64,000 nucleotides of DNA from Sipunculus nudus (GCA_026874595.1 CM049313.1:62250659-62314658), one strand, 5' to 3'. Counted from the stretch's first letter, positions 34,248-46,702 are shown. The notes: generated by a model from the sequence alone, not told the origin. Numbers and translations: made by a program.

Positions 34248-34387
34248 GCATGTACGGTTGCTGTTGCTCTTTGTGTTTGCTGAGTCAGATAACGACCAGA
34301 CTGGGGGAGCCAGACGGCTGCGATAGCGCCTGCTGTGGTGACATGGCAGCCATGAGGACCAAACTGAGAACACTGTTTGGCATCTCG
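34248..34387 (+). CDS. PLAC8-family gene, central Cys-rich exon
   Basis: Acceptor CTGTCTGTTTCAG, 2 nt completing the Cys split with the previous exon, then 46 codons to donor TCG|GTGAGT in phase 0. It reads MYGCCCSLCLLSQITTRLGE, then PDGCDSACCGDMAAMRTKLR and TLFGIS. This is the core of PLAC8: a CC-rich run, the LGE motif, and the [AM]-x-RT-x-x-R-x2-[FY]GI stretch that precedes the last Cys cluster. The final exon, expected to begin Gly-Ser and carry C-x2-C-x3-Q and an acidic end, was not found between here and 44.7 kb. The gene may have a very long last intron or be incomplete. Confidence 0.85.
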
Positions 34388-35012
34388 GTGAGTGTACTCA
34401 TAACAATACCTCACTGGAAACACCGGTCAAAAACGAACGTACGGCATACTTCAGACTAAATACATTCTACTTATAGGGCTTAGATCCTTGAACAATTTAT
34501 TCTTTAGATAATATAAATAAAATCTAAATGTTCAAGTCTAAAACGTGAGAATCTGCAGAGTAATTGCCAAGGAAACCAACACCTTGTTTGTTTGTCAGAT
34601 TATACATTGAGTTGCAAAGAGGAGTCACCTGTTTTTCGGTTTAGTGGTTACGGATTTCTATCCCTGGTCCTAATGGAATTTGCATGCGCTTCTATACCCC
34701 CCCCCCGCAAAAAATAAAAATTCTCAATGTAACCCGAAATCTACATTCTGAGGAATGTAAGCCTCTTCCTATTGTGGGATGCTCCCAAAAAATCGTGTTT
34801 GCATTCACTTATTCGGCCCTTATTTCCAGGTTCATTTGTGCAAAGTGACTGTACATTTGTGAATATTGATTGATGATAATCCTGGATCCGGATCATTCGA
34901 CGAATCCGCTTCAGAGTAAGACCGATTCTTGATTGGCCCTTTGGCTTTATAGTCTTGAAATGCCCTGAAAATTTCATGAGATTCCATTCATGACTGCGGG
35001 AGTTATTTTTTG

Positions 35013-35050
<38 letters not shown>

Positions 35051-36862
35051 AACGGGGATGAACGCATACCCTCCTGACGGAGACAAATGTGTATTTTCAA
35101 GACCGGATCCAGGTATTTCCAGGGGTTGCTGGGCATTGATCCATGTAAAGGCATGCTTTGAAAAAACATGACTTGTAAAGAAACCCTAAAATCCTACCTG
35201 ATTGGTGGTTTCAATAGTATGCGTAAAACGTATGCAAGAAATCTTTTCCCTCAAAAGTTTCCCGAAGCTTATCTCTGTGAATACGAGACTCATTAGATTC
35301 AATTTAAGAGCCAGTTAATGTCCATAGTCGCCACTAGATGTCTGCACTAATTTACTCGGGTCAGGATCTGTTTTCTTTGTCACTTTTCAATCAAGCGCCA
35401 TCTGGTTATTTTACGTGAAATGTCTTGGCTGGATCACATTTTTTGTTTTAAATGTATTACTACATATTTATTCATGTTGGATTGTTCAGATTTGTATTAA
35501 TTGATATTCAACAAGGTCCTAATAGTAAGTTACCAAATGTCAAACAAACAATCACACCGCATGGTATCATATACAAATTACAAATAAACATATATATGTG
35601 ATAATATCTCACACTGAATATGTCATATGCTGCATTTTTATCATGTTCATTATTACGAATTTCGTATGGTGGCCCATTCAGGTTGTTAAATATGTTACCC
35701 ATGAGGCTTTCATTAACATATATGGTATATTTTGAACAAGTGAAAATATATGTAGAGAAAAACTCTAAGAATTCGACTGATTCGTTCCTGGCATTTATAA
35801 GGGCAATGTGCCCACAGTATTGTTAGTTATTTCAACTTTAAGTAACATCAAAGTAAGACAAGATCAGCATGCACACATTGTAAAAAGATGTAAAAATAGA
35901 CTTATTGATATTATATCAACGAATCTAAGGATATTGAGATACTTTTTGTACTTGTCTAAATTATATGTTTTACATTATTACAACATTTTCGTTCCATATT
36001 TTAGGTCCCTGCTAAAGAAAAGATTTTCGCCTCAATTCAGTTCCATCAAAATGTAGCTTGACTTGACAAGAATATCTCGTTCGATGGAAATGTAGTTCTG
36101 TACAGTTTTCTGATAAATAATTTAAGATAGTCCGGTCCGCAGCCGTTCAGTCATTTATAAACATAAATATACTAGCTGATAGACCCGGTATACCGGGCTT
36201 TTTACCGGGGTTTGGGAGATATATATATTCACTGAGATATTGAATGTTGGCTCATTTTTAATTATAAAAGTTAAAAGAAAATAGCAGTAATAGGTGGTCT
36301 TTCCCAGATTTTTTTTCGCAAAACCAAAAATGGTTCATTCATCCATCGTCTATTGTTAATTCAGAACTGAACGCTGAAGGCCCTCATAAAACACCAGCCC
36401 CCAAAGTTCCGCCCGCAAGCGGGGGGGGGGGGGGGGGGGGGAAAGGGTTATATCAGTCTTAATATCTTTTGTCTCTCGGCCTCGCCTTTAATGAGTTCGG
36501 CGAGTCTTTCAACAATATTTAAACAAACTGTACCAAACTCTGGCTCAGCAAGTCAGCTTGAGATCATATGTATGCAAGTGTACACGCGACGAACGCAGTC
36601 AAAAATGTAATACCTTTACTCGCTGGCTAAATCGATCACGACGATCCGCGTGTAGGCAACTTGCCAGTCGCAGGGGGAACCAATACACGGGTTCGTGTTG
36701 CTAGGTGCTCCTGTCATCTGGTCAGTGGGAACTGGACCCATCCTTACAAAATCGTTGCGATAGTTTCTACAATGGAGCGATTCTCGTGCTTCAGAGATCT
36801 ATCATAGGACACGAAGGCTTATGTATGGACTACGTGAATACACGTTTTCAGTGCGAATGTTA
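34388..36862. other. Downstream of PLAC8 exon: no gene found
   Basis: Includes a dispersed repeat at about 34960-35095 with an (AC)n tract (35018-35048) and GATGAACGCATACCCTCC, a second copy of which is at about 39755-39860. There is also a 22-nt poly-G run at 36420-36441. No exon fitting the missing PLAC8 C-terminus was seen. Confidence 0.5.
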
Positions 36863-37411
36863 CCAAGTTGACCGGGCTGTCTATTGCCTATGCGACCGCT
36901 TTTTAGGGTTCCCATAGCAAAGCTGCAATTCACATGAGGCGTGACGGCCTGATATGCAAATTATCGTCAGGTCCTCAAAGATCCTTGTGACGCCCTCCTA
37001 TGCAAATATCAGGGATTCACCATACGGACTTTACAGGGCTTTAGTGATAAGAGCTGGCACTGAGTATCGTTACATGGAATCACGTTTTACTGTGATTGCC
37101 TTTTTATTCGCGATATTCGCGAATGTGAAATAATCCCAAGTTGGCCGGGCTGTCTATTGCCTATGCGACCGCTTTTGGGGTTCCCATAGCAAAGCTGCAA
37201 TTCACATGAGGCGTGACGGCCTGATATGCAAATTATCGTCAGGTCCTCAAAGATCCTTGTGACGCCCTCCTATGCAAATATCAGGGATTTACCATACGGA
37301 CTTTTCAGGGCTTTAGTGATAAGAGCTGGCACTGAGTATCGTTACATGGAATCACGTTTTACTGTGATTGCCTTTTTATTCGCGATATTCGCGAATGTGA
37401 AATAATCCCAA
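36863..37411. repeat. 273-bp near-identical tandem duplication
   Basis: Unit 1 begins CCAAGTTGACCGGGCTGTCT at 36863 and unit 2 begins CCAAGTTGGCCGGGCTGTCT at 37136. They differ by only a few bases over their length, so the duplication is recent. Each unit carries two ATGCAAAT octamers about 60 bp apart, and ends in TTCGCGATATTCGCGAATG. No reading frame is conserved. Confidence 0.9.
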
Positions 37412-37575
37412 ATATGAAACCTTCGATTTTTTTCTAAACTTTAAATCAACACAGATCCTGCTATACTTAGATTTTACATTTTTATGGTGCAATGGCGAAA
37501 ATGAAATCCTCGCGAAACGTTCAAAATGAAGTAATCGGGAAATTTCATTCTCGCGAAAATAAAGCCAACTACAGT
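37375..37575. repeat. TTCGCGA dispersed repeat module
   Basis: Contains ATTCGCGATATTCGCGAA, AAATCCTCGCGAAACG and ATTCTCGCGAAAATAAAGCC. It overlaps the end of the second 273-bp unit and is related to the modules at 6.6 and 26.5 kb. Confidence 0.45.
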
Positions 37576-37659
37576 ATTTAGGCATTTTAACGGCAATCGT
37601 AAATATTAAAGCCCAGGCATGGCACGCCTGCTTGTAATTAGAGCTGCGCCCATAGCAAC

Positions 37660-39060
37660 CTGCCATGGTTTCGCACTCAGTGGTCGACCCGAGTTCGGCG
37701 TAAATATGACCCGGATCACACGATGGTTGTGATCCAAAATATGTCTGTGGATTCGGGGAACAATAGGCAAAACGATCTTAACTAGGCCCGCTTAGCCCCT
37801 GGGGAATTCAGGACACCCCGCGTGGTCTGTGTGAGCAGAGGAGGATGACAAACACCTCAAAACAGGAACAGTGTTGCCCTCTTGTATTAATGCTGTATCA
37901 TCAAAGACGACAATTCGGTCCTTCCCCCGCCTCACTCTAGACTTGTTATCTCTTCCCATTCATCTCGTTGACTTAGCGGAAAGTGAAAAGGCAGGTGAAT
38001 GGGACCAGCTTGGAGGAGAACAAGGCCTTTCGTTAGGAGGTCTCACGATGGAAACATCCACCTTCAGCACCGACAGGCGTCCTCGTGATGTGATGGAGTT
38101 TGGGCCCGCCGGGGGACCTTTACACGATGTACCATACAGAACTACCCGAGGCCCTTTGACTCCTAATAGAAGGAACCTGCAACGGTTCGTTCTGGGCCAC
38201 AATGTCCCGGACTAACTGAGGAGGGATAAAGAACTCCTGCCTGCACCACCACCCTGCTTGACAAGTGCCCCTAAATACTGGTTGCCAAATCCCACGCCGA
38301 GTGAGTCTGTCTATAAAAGGGAAGCCGGCCGTGTGACGAACCCAGAAAAAAATAGGCACTTAGAGCATGCGGAGCTCCATTTTGTGTACTTTGACGAGAG
38401 ATTATCACGAATCCCCATGTAAGCAAAGCGAGAAAAGAAACAGCTAATGCAAGAACTGGAACCGTAGAACAATCCAAACTAGTCCCCACACATGCCGGAA
38501 GGGGGGCAGCATCAAAGGCTGACGGGGTTTTATATTGTACGACGGCAATGGGGACCCATAGGTTCCATGAGAAACGACAGTAACAGGACCCATGGCAAAG
38601 ATCATATACCTACCATAAATCCCGTCCTCTTCAGGAATGAAATACCCCAGGACGGGATGGGTCCATAAGCCAAAGGGACCTATCGCTCTACCAACAATGG
38701 AACTATGGTTGTCGGCTAGGTTGTGGCCATGAATATGGACAATAGGGCTAATGGAAGCGCAAAGATGGCCTTCCTTTTCATCCTACGAAAGCCCATTCAT
38801 TCGCCTCTAATTCGAGAGAGCAAAGGACTTTGACCCTTAACCATGCACCAAGCTGGCATGAGGGCGCATGGCGTGGATTGGCATACTTCGTAGCTGTCCA
38901 CGGCTTGAGCCAGATGTTAGGCGCAAGGCCCTTGACCACCTAACCTGGCGACAGAGTGCCTGAGCCAACGAAAAGGCGCGTGGCGCACGGCCCTCAATCG
39001 CCCTCGGCGCGAGGAAAAATTTGTGCAAGGACATAACCTGTCCTCACTTTATATACTTCA
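37660..39060. other. GC-rich block with opposed TATA boxes, unidentified
   Basis: Clearly richer in G+C than its surroundings, with several open frames of 65-114 codons on both strands, none with a recognised domain. There is a TATA box on the + strand (CTATAAAAGG at 38311-38320) and one on the - strand (TATATAAA, 39055-39048). It might be part of an LTR element, a transferred segment or a promoter region; I cannot decide. Confidence 0.3.
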
Positions 39061-41550
39061 ACTGTCGTTTGAGTACGGGGAAAAGAAACGGCCCGCTTGT
39101 GGTATTTGACAAAAGCTTAATAGTCAGTAAGAGGATTGCACAGTAGAGCATATTTTAGAAACATCTTACAGGGCTCTTCAAAACTTTGTCTTCAATACAT
39201 GGACAATTGTCCTCTGGGGCATCATCTTTAAAACCTGAATGAACACAGATGACGACAAAGGAGGGACTTGTGCATCAGAAATATTTGGGGAGGTTATTAC
39301 GACCCTGATGTTTTAAAATTACGGGGGAACAGAAAGAATTCAGGATCTCTATATATTATATCATAAGTATTTTTAAATTGGCGGTCCGGCTGCTTCCAGA
39401 TCCTCAGAGGTTGCAGACGGTCCGGGACCTCGATCAAGAATGGACACCAACCTTTTATTTTCTTTTTTTCCACAAGGAAGGTCACTAATTGCAAAACGTC
39501 CTTTGTAAAACTGGTTCGTCAGACTTGTGCGACGTCCTTGTTGAGTGTTTTTGGTCTAGGCCAATCTCACATGTTATAAACATGTGGATATAAACAAAAC
39601 GAAGAGCCTGTGTTTGCCTCGGGTTGTCAAGGGATTATCTTTAGTTTACAGACATCAGCTTTCGGTAAGGCCCTTTTACGACTAAAAACAGGAATCAAGC
39701 TTTGGTTATCAGATAAAAGGGAGAAGGAAACTCATATAAACCATGACGAGGGACATTTTATGAAATTCCATTAATGAATGTGTGAGTAATGTTGTGAACA
39801 AACATACACACAAACACAAAATGCGATGAACGCATACCCTCCCGGCGGAGGCAATGATAAAGTATAACATAATTAATTTGAACTTTTATTGTGTAACTGA
39901 AATATTTGGAGCCCGTGAAAAACAGCCTCGTGGTTTTCTGAATAAAATTTTAGCATACATCAGAAGATATTTTTTAACTAATAACTAATATATATATATA
40001 TATATATACAAGTGACGACTACATTATAATAGACACTGTATTCAACGTCTTTCTTAAGATAAAATTTGTGGTTACACTTAATTTTGGTACATTTATCCCT
40101 GAATTTTTTGTACAAGTGGAACGAAAATAATTGTGTCTTATTTTATATTTACCTACTTATCTATGTATGATATTTTGCAAATAAAAATCGTGAGGCCCTA
40201 GATTGCACGGCCCTTGGTAGCATGTACGCTCAGTATATTTGTAAATCTGACACAGTATATAGCGCAATGCTGTAAATACAGTGGCTATATATGCATAAGC
40301 ATATGTCTGAGATTATTTTTATTCATAGCCAATTCAAGACGTTATAAAAAATTCCTTTCTTTACTAAGGGCACGATCGCTGAAGACACGTGGATGTCCTT
40401 CTGCTGCTCGTGTTGCGTCATCATTCAGATGGAAAAGGAGTTGAAGAGCAGGGGACTGTGACGTCATCAGGTGGAGCAATTAGTCAGCAAGTAAATCGAG
40501 GAATGAAATACAGATGCTTTTCCGGTAGATTACCAAATCCTGTTACTGTATTCTTCGAAGAATATTTGATATTATATAGGCTAATAAATAAACTCAATGG
40601 TGTGCTCAAAAAACGGAGTGGATTAATGAACAAATGACATCAATATTGTACTTTTAGCCTACCTTAGTTACGGACAAAAACTGTTGTGCCAATATTTTAA
40701 TGGTGTTCCTCTGAACAAGATTATTGCTATTTACGGTAACTACCGCATTTGCTTCTCGGCGCCATCTAGTATTCACACGATTTAGAAGTTTAAAAGTATC
40801 AATATGTTTTGATAAACGTTTGCTTTATTCATATACTTCAGCTTACCGCAATAAAACTGATTGTGTTCCCGTTGCAAATCCAATCAAATGTATAAGTATA
40901 TACAAGCATTAGCCATTTTTAATGCGTCACTCCTACGTTATAAGTGCAATTTAATGCAATGGCGGTTTTACTAAAAGTATTACCATGGAGGAATGTACTG
41001 TCCGGTAGTGCCGGGAAGACGCAATCCATGATATTTCAGCACAAATAACGCAAAAGGGTCGCAGAGTAAATACATTTTACATGATATATAACTACTTTAC
41101 ACAAAATCTGCGGAATATCTGATTATCTACTTCAGGTCAAAGGGTATTTGTTAAAGTATATTCTCAAAATAATTATCGCGAAAAAACATGCGGACAAGGG
41201 TTTTAGGACGGACTATATGCATTGTGACAGTCTTTGATCCCCACTGCGCTCTCTTGTTGCTATGGTCCGTTCCCCAACCGGGTCGCTATGTTTTTTTCGC
41301 GTTTTATCTCTACCTGGATTTACAATGTGTTTCATAGCGTTAGATCGAATACCGAAAAATAAATTTTATATGAAGTTAGCGAAAACTGATTAAAAACAAA
41401 TTACATCACGACCCTGAGTTGTTGTTTTTCTTATGTCAGAAGTGCAGGGCCAGCTCAGCGCTGCCTGTGAAAACCTTGCCGTCATAATGGAATGACGTAA
41501 CCGTGACGCCACGTTCGTTGCGTGAAATGTCCTGAGTACACAATGTAGTA
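39061..41550. other. No supported gene
   Basis: Holds the second copy of the GATGAACGCATACCCTCC repeat (39755-39860) and an AT tract (39990-40008). An open frame at 40389-40637 shows no known domain or good splice sites. Confidence 0.4.
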
Positions 41551-42085
41551 ATGAGTAAAATGACAATCTCAGAAACGACCGGAGCTATCATATATAAAAT
41601 TCAGGTATTGGTGGCGCCACCTGCATTGACCCTTTTTGTACCGGGGTCATCGGTCATATGTACATTAACCCATAATTTCTCAAGAATAGCATGAGCTTAA
41701 ATCCCCATTTAATGCAATAATCTGTCACATATCAAATGTTGTGGGCTTCAGCTCATTTTTTTTTTTGCTATCTGCATTTACTTAGATGTTATAGGGAAAA
41801 AGCTGAAAAACCTTTAAAAGTCTTCTTCTTGTAACGGTGAAGCCAAATTGTTCAATATTTTACAGAAATGAACCCAGAGGCAAGCCCTCTCAAGTTTGTT
41901 CAAACGGTATACATTTGATGAATTTTGGCGGAGTTACCCGGATTTAAACGTCATTTGGCCTAGTTAGCATACTGAAATAGCAATCTTAGAAATGACTGAA
42001 GCTAGCATCACCAAGTATAGTGCAAATGTTATCACATGACTCATATTTTAAATTGCAGATTTTGTGGCGCCACCTACATTGACCT
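41551..42085 (+). repeat. Duplicated module with GGCGCCACC, ~450 bp apart
   Basis: GTGGCGCCACCTGCATTGACC at 41611 and GTGGCGCCACCTACATTGACC at 42064 are each preceded by a related AATCTCAGAAACGACCGGAG-type block. They are two diverged units of a ~450-bp repeat that shares only the palindromic core with family A. Confidence 0.6.
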
Positions 42086-42673
42086 GTTTTTTAAGGGGCA
42101 AAAAACTCATAATTTTAGCCTGTTTCAGCTTAAAAATGTTTATGATGAAACTGTCAAGTTGAATCACTTAATTTTTACAAGAATTATCCGAGGACATGGT
42201 TCTTTCAATCATATAAGAATAGAGTTTACGAAGTCGTGAAAAAGCTTAAGTTGGTCTTATGGCCATTGAGTCTATTCCAAACTGAGGACTGCAATAGTGT
42301 TCTTCTACAAAATTGTTGCTTCAATTATAACTTCTGTAACATTGCACAAAAAAATTCTTCAAAGGTGGTCTTTGTTCAAGTTTGCTTGAAAGATTTTTGG
42401 CAGAATTTTTGGACCTTTAACAATGAAATGACTCCATCTTTTATTATTCTAGATATTTTGATAAAACGTCTTATGAAAATGTTAGCTTGAAAAAAAAGCA
42501 TTTTAGCCAAAGTCTTTCAGTATGTGTAAACAGATTTACAAACAGGCCAAGATAGTGTCTGAATCTTTAAAAAGGTTGAGAAACTGCCAACTATTTCAGA
42601 TTTGGCAACAGGTCAACAAAGTTCATTCAGTGCAGCCAGATATATGTCAAGAGATCAAACAGTGCAGACAGGC

Positions 42674-42790
42674 ACATGGCATGTGATCACCTCATGGATG
42701 ACATGTGAACACCTTATGGGCACCATGTGATCACCTCATGGGTAGCATGTGATCACCTCATGAGTATCATGTGATCACCTCATGGGTGTC
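42674..42790 (+). repeat. 22-bp minisatellite
   Basis: About five copies of ATGTGATCACCTCATGGGTA plus two variable bases. Flanking text (CAGATTTGGCAACAGG) also repeats in diverged form to about 43080. Confidence 0.8.
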
Positions 42791-43229
42791 CTGTCCCTCA
42801 GGGCTGCATGTGGAGCCATCTATGAGCTTATGCAATGGTGTGACTACTATTTCAGATTTGGCAACAGGCCAAAGGGCAGTAGCTGCATTCTATTAATAGC
42901 TTTGGCAAACTGCCCACTGTATCAGATTAGGCGCCAAAGTTCAGCCTGGATCTATTCATAACTTTGACAGACTGCCATCTGTGTCAGATTAAGCAACAGG
43001 TCAAGAGTTCCCGCAGTGCACCCAGGTACAGGTCAAAAGTTCACTCAGTCTAGCCAGGTGCAGGTCAAGAGCCTGCTACAATTTCCTACGGTCCCTCCAA
43101 ATTTTGACACCAAATTAAATTAAAATAATAAATATAAGGTGGCTAATGAGAGATTACTTATGTATCTAGCAGAACATCTATGATAACATAATGGAATAAT
43201 AAAAAAAATATATTAGATGCAACTAAAAT

Positions 43230-44390
43230 ACGGGAAGTCAACAAGTGACTACGTGTATCCGCCGAAATCAGTGTGGAACGGGTGAAGTGAGGAATGGATT
43301 GAGTGGCAAGGGAAACTAGAGTGGGGTATGTTGCATATTAGCATGAATGTCTGCAGCCGAAATGTGTATGTAGGTTGCACCACTTTCCACAAAATCAAGA
43401 AAGCTGTCCAAGTTGTTTACAACATTTTAGGCAGATAAGTCAAACCACTACATGTATAAGAGTGATTTTATCCCACAGCAGACAAACAGAAGGACTTGTG
43501 CTAAAATGGTGGCAGGTGCCGCAACCAATTTGTATATGAGAAGCTATGTGAGATCAATACACATTCAAAATTTCAGGGGGATATGTCCAACCAGTCTTGA
43601 AAAATAAGCGTGAATGACGTTAATATAAATGTAGGTTGCGCCACCTGTCATAAAATCAAGAAAGCTGTCCAGGATGTATAAACCTGCAATATTTTAGGCA
43701 GATATGTCAAACCACTGCCGCAATATGAGTGATTTTATCCCACCTCAGACAAACAGACGGACGCTGTGCAAAAATGGTTGCAAGCGGCGCCACCAGTTTT
43801 GCGTATGATAAAGAGGTATGTGAGATCTATACACATGCAAATTTTCAAGAAGATACGTTAAAACAGTTCGGAGATATAAACATGGATGTCTGCAGCATGA
43901 ACGTGAATGTAGGTGGCCCCTCCTGTCAAAAAAATCAAAAAAGCTATCCAGGATGTATACGCATGCCGTATTTCAGGTGAATTAGTCAAACCACTGCAGA
44001 GATATGAGTGATTTTAACCCAAGGCAGACGAACAGATGGACACTGTGCAAAATTTGTTGCAGGTGGCGCCATCATTTTTGTGTATGTTATAAAGCTATCC
44101 AAGGGCTCCATTTTTACAATATTTTTTTCCTGATCAGTCAAACGGTTCCCGAGATATGTGGGTTTATGTGAGGTAACAGACGCACATATGGACGCTGGGC
44201 AGAGAGGAAAGGTAAGAGGTCAACGCCAATTGGTTAGGCACCAGTTCACATGTGACCTGATAATTGGTGCAAGTTTCGGAAAAACAAGTCCAGTAGTCTC
44301 AGAGGAGTTCTCCGGTAACGAATAGGGCGGCGGCGGCGGAAACCAGTCAAAAACAAAGTATCAACAAAACTTCGTTTTGGGGGATACAAT
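43230..44390 (+). repeat. ~270-bp tandem module family
   Basis: AAAATCAAGAAAGCTGTCC and variants recur at about 43395, 43650 and 43930, each after a GTAGGT-x-GC-x-CC block. Alternating half-units carry GGCGCCACCAGTTTTG (43787, 44066). It ends with TCAACAAAACTTCGTTTTGGGG near 44390. A diverged relative is at 51285-51890. Confidence 0.6.
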
Positions 44391-44695
44391 GATTGCTAAC
44401 CCACTTATTAATTAGTCTTAACCTTAAAACATCTTACCATGCAGCAGAACGCTTAATCATCAAGAGTAGTCCATTGACACATGTATACACATTAATCCAT
44501 TTGTAAGCATTCAATAATTCGCAGCAAAGAATATAATAAAAAATCTGTTAAGCAAATAGAAAGGGTGTTCATTTAATTTGGTTGTTTCAATAAGTCCATA
44601 TTACTAAGCATTCAGTAGTACACATATATATTGAAAATTTATAGAATGTTCACGGTCACTGCCGACCGTGTCGCCTTATTCTGGCTTTGCCTGCT

Positions 44696-45118
44696 TCAGT
44701 CCTGTGGATTTGGTATTCCCTCACCATGAACTGGGGTAGGTTCTCTGCTGGTTCCCATGTGGTCTGGCTCTGCCAACTTGATCTTAAACAGCAGTCGACC
44801 TTTGTACCTTCTTGATGAAAGCAGTTTTTCTACCTCAGCCCACTCCACAGTATCACCATTATTATTATCACTTTGGGTATGTTTCACTGTTTCACCATTA
44901 TCTCTTTGGGTATGTTCCATTGTATCACCATTATCACTTTGGTTATGTTCCACGGTATTATTATTATCACTTTGGTTATGTTCTGGTGCATTATCACATT
45001 GGTTATGGTTCACTGTATCACCAATATCACTTTGGTTATGTTCCGGTGCATTATCACTTTGGTTATGTTTCACTGTATCACCATTATCATCGTCACCCTG
45101 CTCACAATGGGTTGACAC
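44696..45118 (-). pseudogene. Tail of gypsy Pol: 9/11-residue repeats plus chromodomain-like end
   Basis: The first ~80 residues are seven units of a 9- or 11-residue acidic/Asn-rich repeat (GDTVKHNQSDN, APEHNQSDN). The end reads VEWAEVEKLLSSRRYKGRLL then FKIK, which resembles the opening strands of a chromodomain (VEKIL-x-x-R...K-x-x-Y-x-VKW). The aromatic cage residues after that are not clear. A chromodomain behind integrase is known from chromoviruses; the low-complexity spacer is unusual. A frame change separates this from the integrase C-terminus. Confidence 0.5.
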
Positions 45119-45171
45119 CCTTTCGGGGGTTGCATTTTGTTCACTATGATTACTTTGATGCTGGTCGGCGT

Positions 45172-45739
45172 CTAATGGTGCACTATGATTACCTGTTCGC
45201 AGACAGCGGGCTCTGGCTGTAAGTGACTCCGACGACCTTCTGGATCATTGTATGGTTTTAAACGATTTGCATGCACTAATGATTTTAGAGCCTGGTGGCT
45301 TTCACAGCTATGTATTCTGTAGGTATGGTTGGGTCCGAGGTCACTGATATAATATGGACCTTGCCAGTACTTGTGAAGCTTGCTGGATTTACCTTTTGGG
45401 ATGGCAGGGTTAAACATCCAGACTCGGTCTCCTAATTTAAAAGCTGGCTTCTGTGCAGTTCTATTGTAGTACTTCTCATAGTGAGACTGTCTTCAGTATG
45501 TTTTCCTTAGCTGTTTGGTGTATTATGTCCAGTTTCTCCTGTAATTTGGTGACATAATCACTAAATGCATTTGGCAAGCTTTCTGGTATATCCAACATTG
45601 TGTCCACTGGTGCGCGCATTTCTCTGCCAAATAATATTTCAAAAGGTGAAATCTGTGTTGAGTACAGCAGGTGTCTTTCTGTAAGCCATGAGGATGCCAG
45701 GTGGAATATCAGACCAGTTCTGTTGTTCTTTGTCAACAT
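45172..45739 (-). pseudogene. Gypsy integrase C-terminal region
   Basis: Two frames: one with SPFEILFGREMRAPVD (45600s), the usual stretch after the catalytic core, then one with KLHKYWQGPYYISD and HANRLKPYND (45250-45400), the GPY/F-type module. Separated by a frame change. Confidence 0.75.
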
Positions 45740-46194
45740 AGGCTTTCAATACCTGTGCGAGGGTACGGTTGAATCGCTCACATGTGCTGTATGTCTGTGG
45801 GTGATACGCACTTTTAGAGTGATGTTTGATCTCCAATCCCTTGCATTATTCATTTATCAGTCCTAACATAAAATTCCTGCCCCTGTCTGACACTAGGGTG
45901 GTGGGAGCTCCATAGCGTGCTATGATGTTGGCAAACAAAACATCCGCTATTTCTGCTGCAGTTTGACCTTTCAGTGGGAATGCCTCTAGCCATCTGGAGA
46001 AGCTGTCAACTATTAAGAGAATATAACGGTGACCTTGGTGATCGGGGTTCACAGGCCCGAAATGTCGATATGCCAGAGTTGGAACAGTTTCGAACAGGTA
46101 GTGGGTAGAGTGGTGCTGGATATTTGTGTGTTGGCTGTTTCACAGCCTTGCAGACTTCACATGGCTTGACATTGATTTGTGTATCTGCATACAT
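45639..46194 (-). pseudogene. Gypsy integrase zinc-binding end and catalytic core
   Basis: CEVCKAVKQ (about 46150) is the CxxC half of the HHCC finger. The core follows: IVDSFSRWLEAF (first catalytic Asp), LVSDRGRNF (second Asp) and SAYHPQTYSTCERFNRTL (catalytic Glu). The DDE residues are visible, but the pieces lie in three frames and a stop falls near 45840. Confidence 0.85.
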
Positions 46195-46237
46195 TCCAGG
46201 CCAGTAATATTTTGAGGTCAGTGCAGCACAGGTACAT

Positions 46238-46702
46238 TCAAATCCCTGGTGAGCCCCACCTGTAACGGTGTCCTTCCAACAATTCCTTCCTCAGGAATTG
46301 TGGGACGGCTAACTGCTGCTCAATCCTAATGTCTTTTGGGAGTTTCTTAGCTCGGCGATCCCATAGATGGAAAAGAATCCCATCTATAACCGTGTGTTGC
46401 TGGCTTTCGGCGCCCACTCGGTTTGCTTTTTGTTGGTTATCAGGTAACTGCATGTTCACTAGGTATTGCCAGATGGGACCTAGATCAGGACAATCACGTT
46501 GTTGCATAACTAGAGCATCATGCCTTCCTTTGACAAACTCGTTTTGTTCTACGTCAGCTGATGCTTGCCATGGCACACTAAATACTGTTTGTGCCTGACT
46601 ATGATTATGGCTTACTTCCACTATTTCACATCCTGGTCTTTCCTCAGGCTCAATGATTATGTCAGTTTGACACACTTGCATCTCTCCAGGACTGTTGTCC
46701 AT
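46238..46702 (-). pseudogene. Gypsy Pol connection between RNase H and integrase
   Basis: A 154-codon open stretch ending near the start of the integrase finger (LRKELLEGHRYRWGSPG). The HH half of the finger is degraded. It corresponds to the linker found in this position in gypsy Pol. Confidence 0.6.

Noticed and set aside
34741-35169. 142-codon open frame on the - strand
   Set aside because: It reads through an (AC)n repeat as (Cys-Val)n and lies in a dispersed repeat seen again at 39.8 kb; no domain.
44757-45222. Long + strand frames opposite the gypsy tail, repetitive Tyr/His-rich or Leu/Ser-rich
   Set aside because: They are antisense shadows of the 27/33-bp tandem repeat in the Pol tail.
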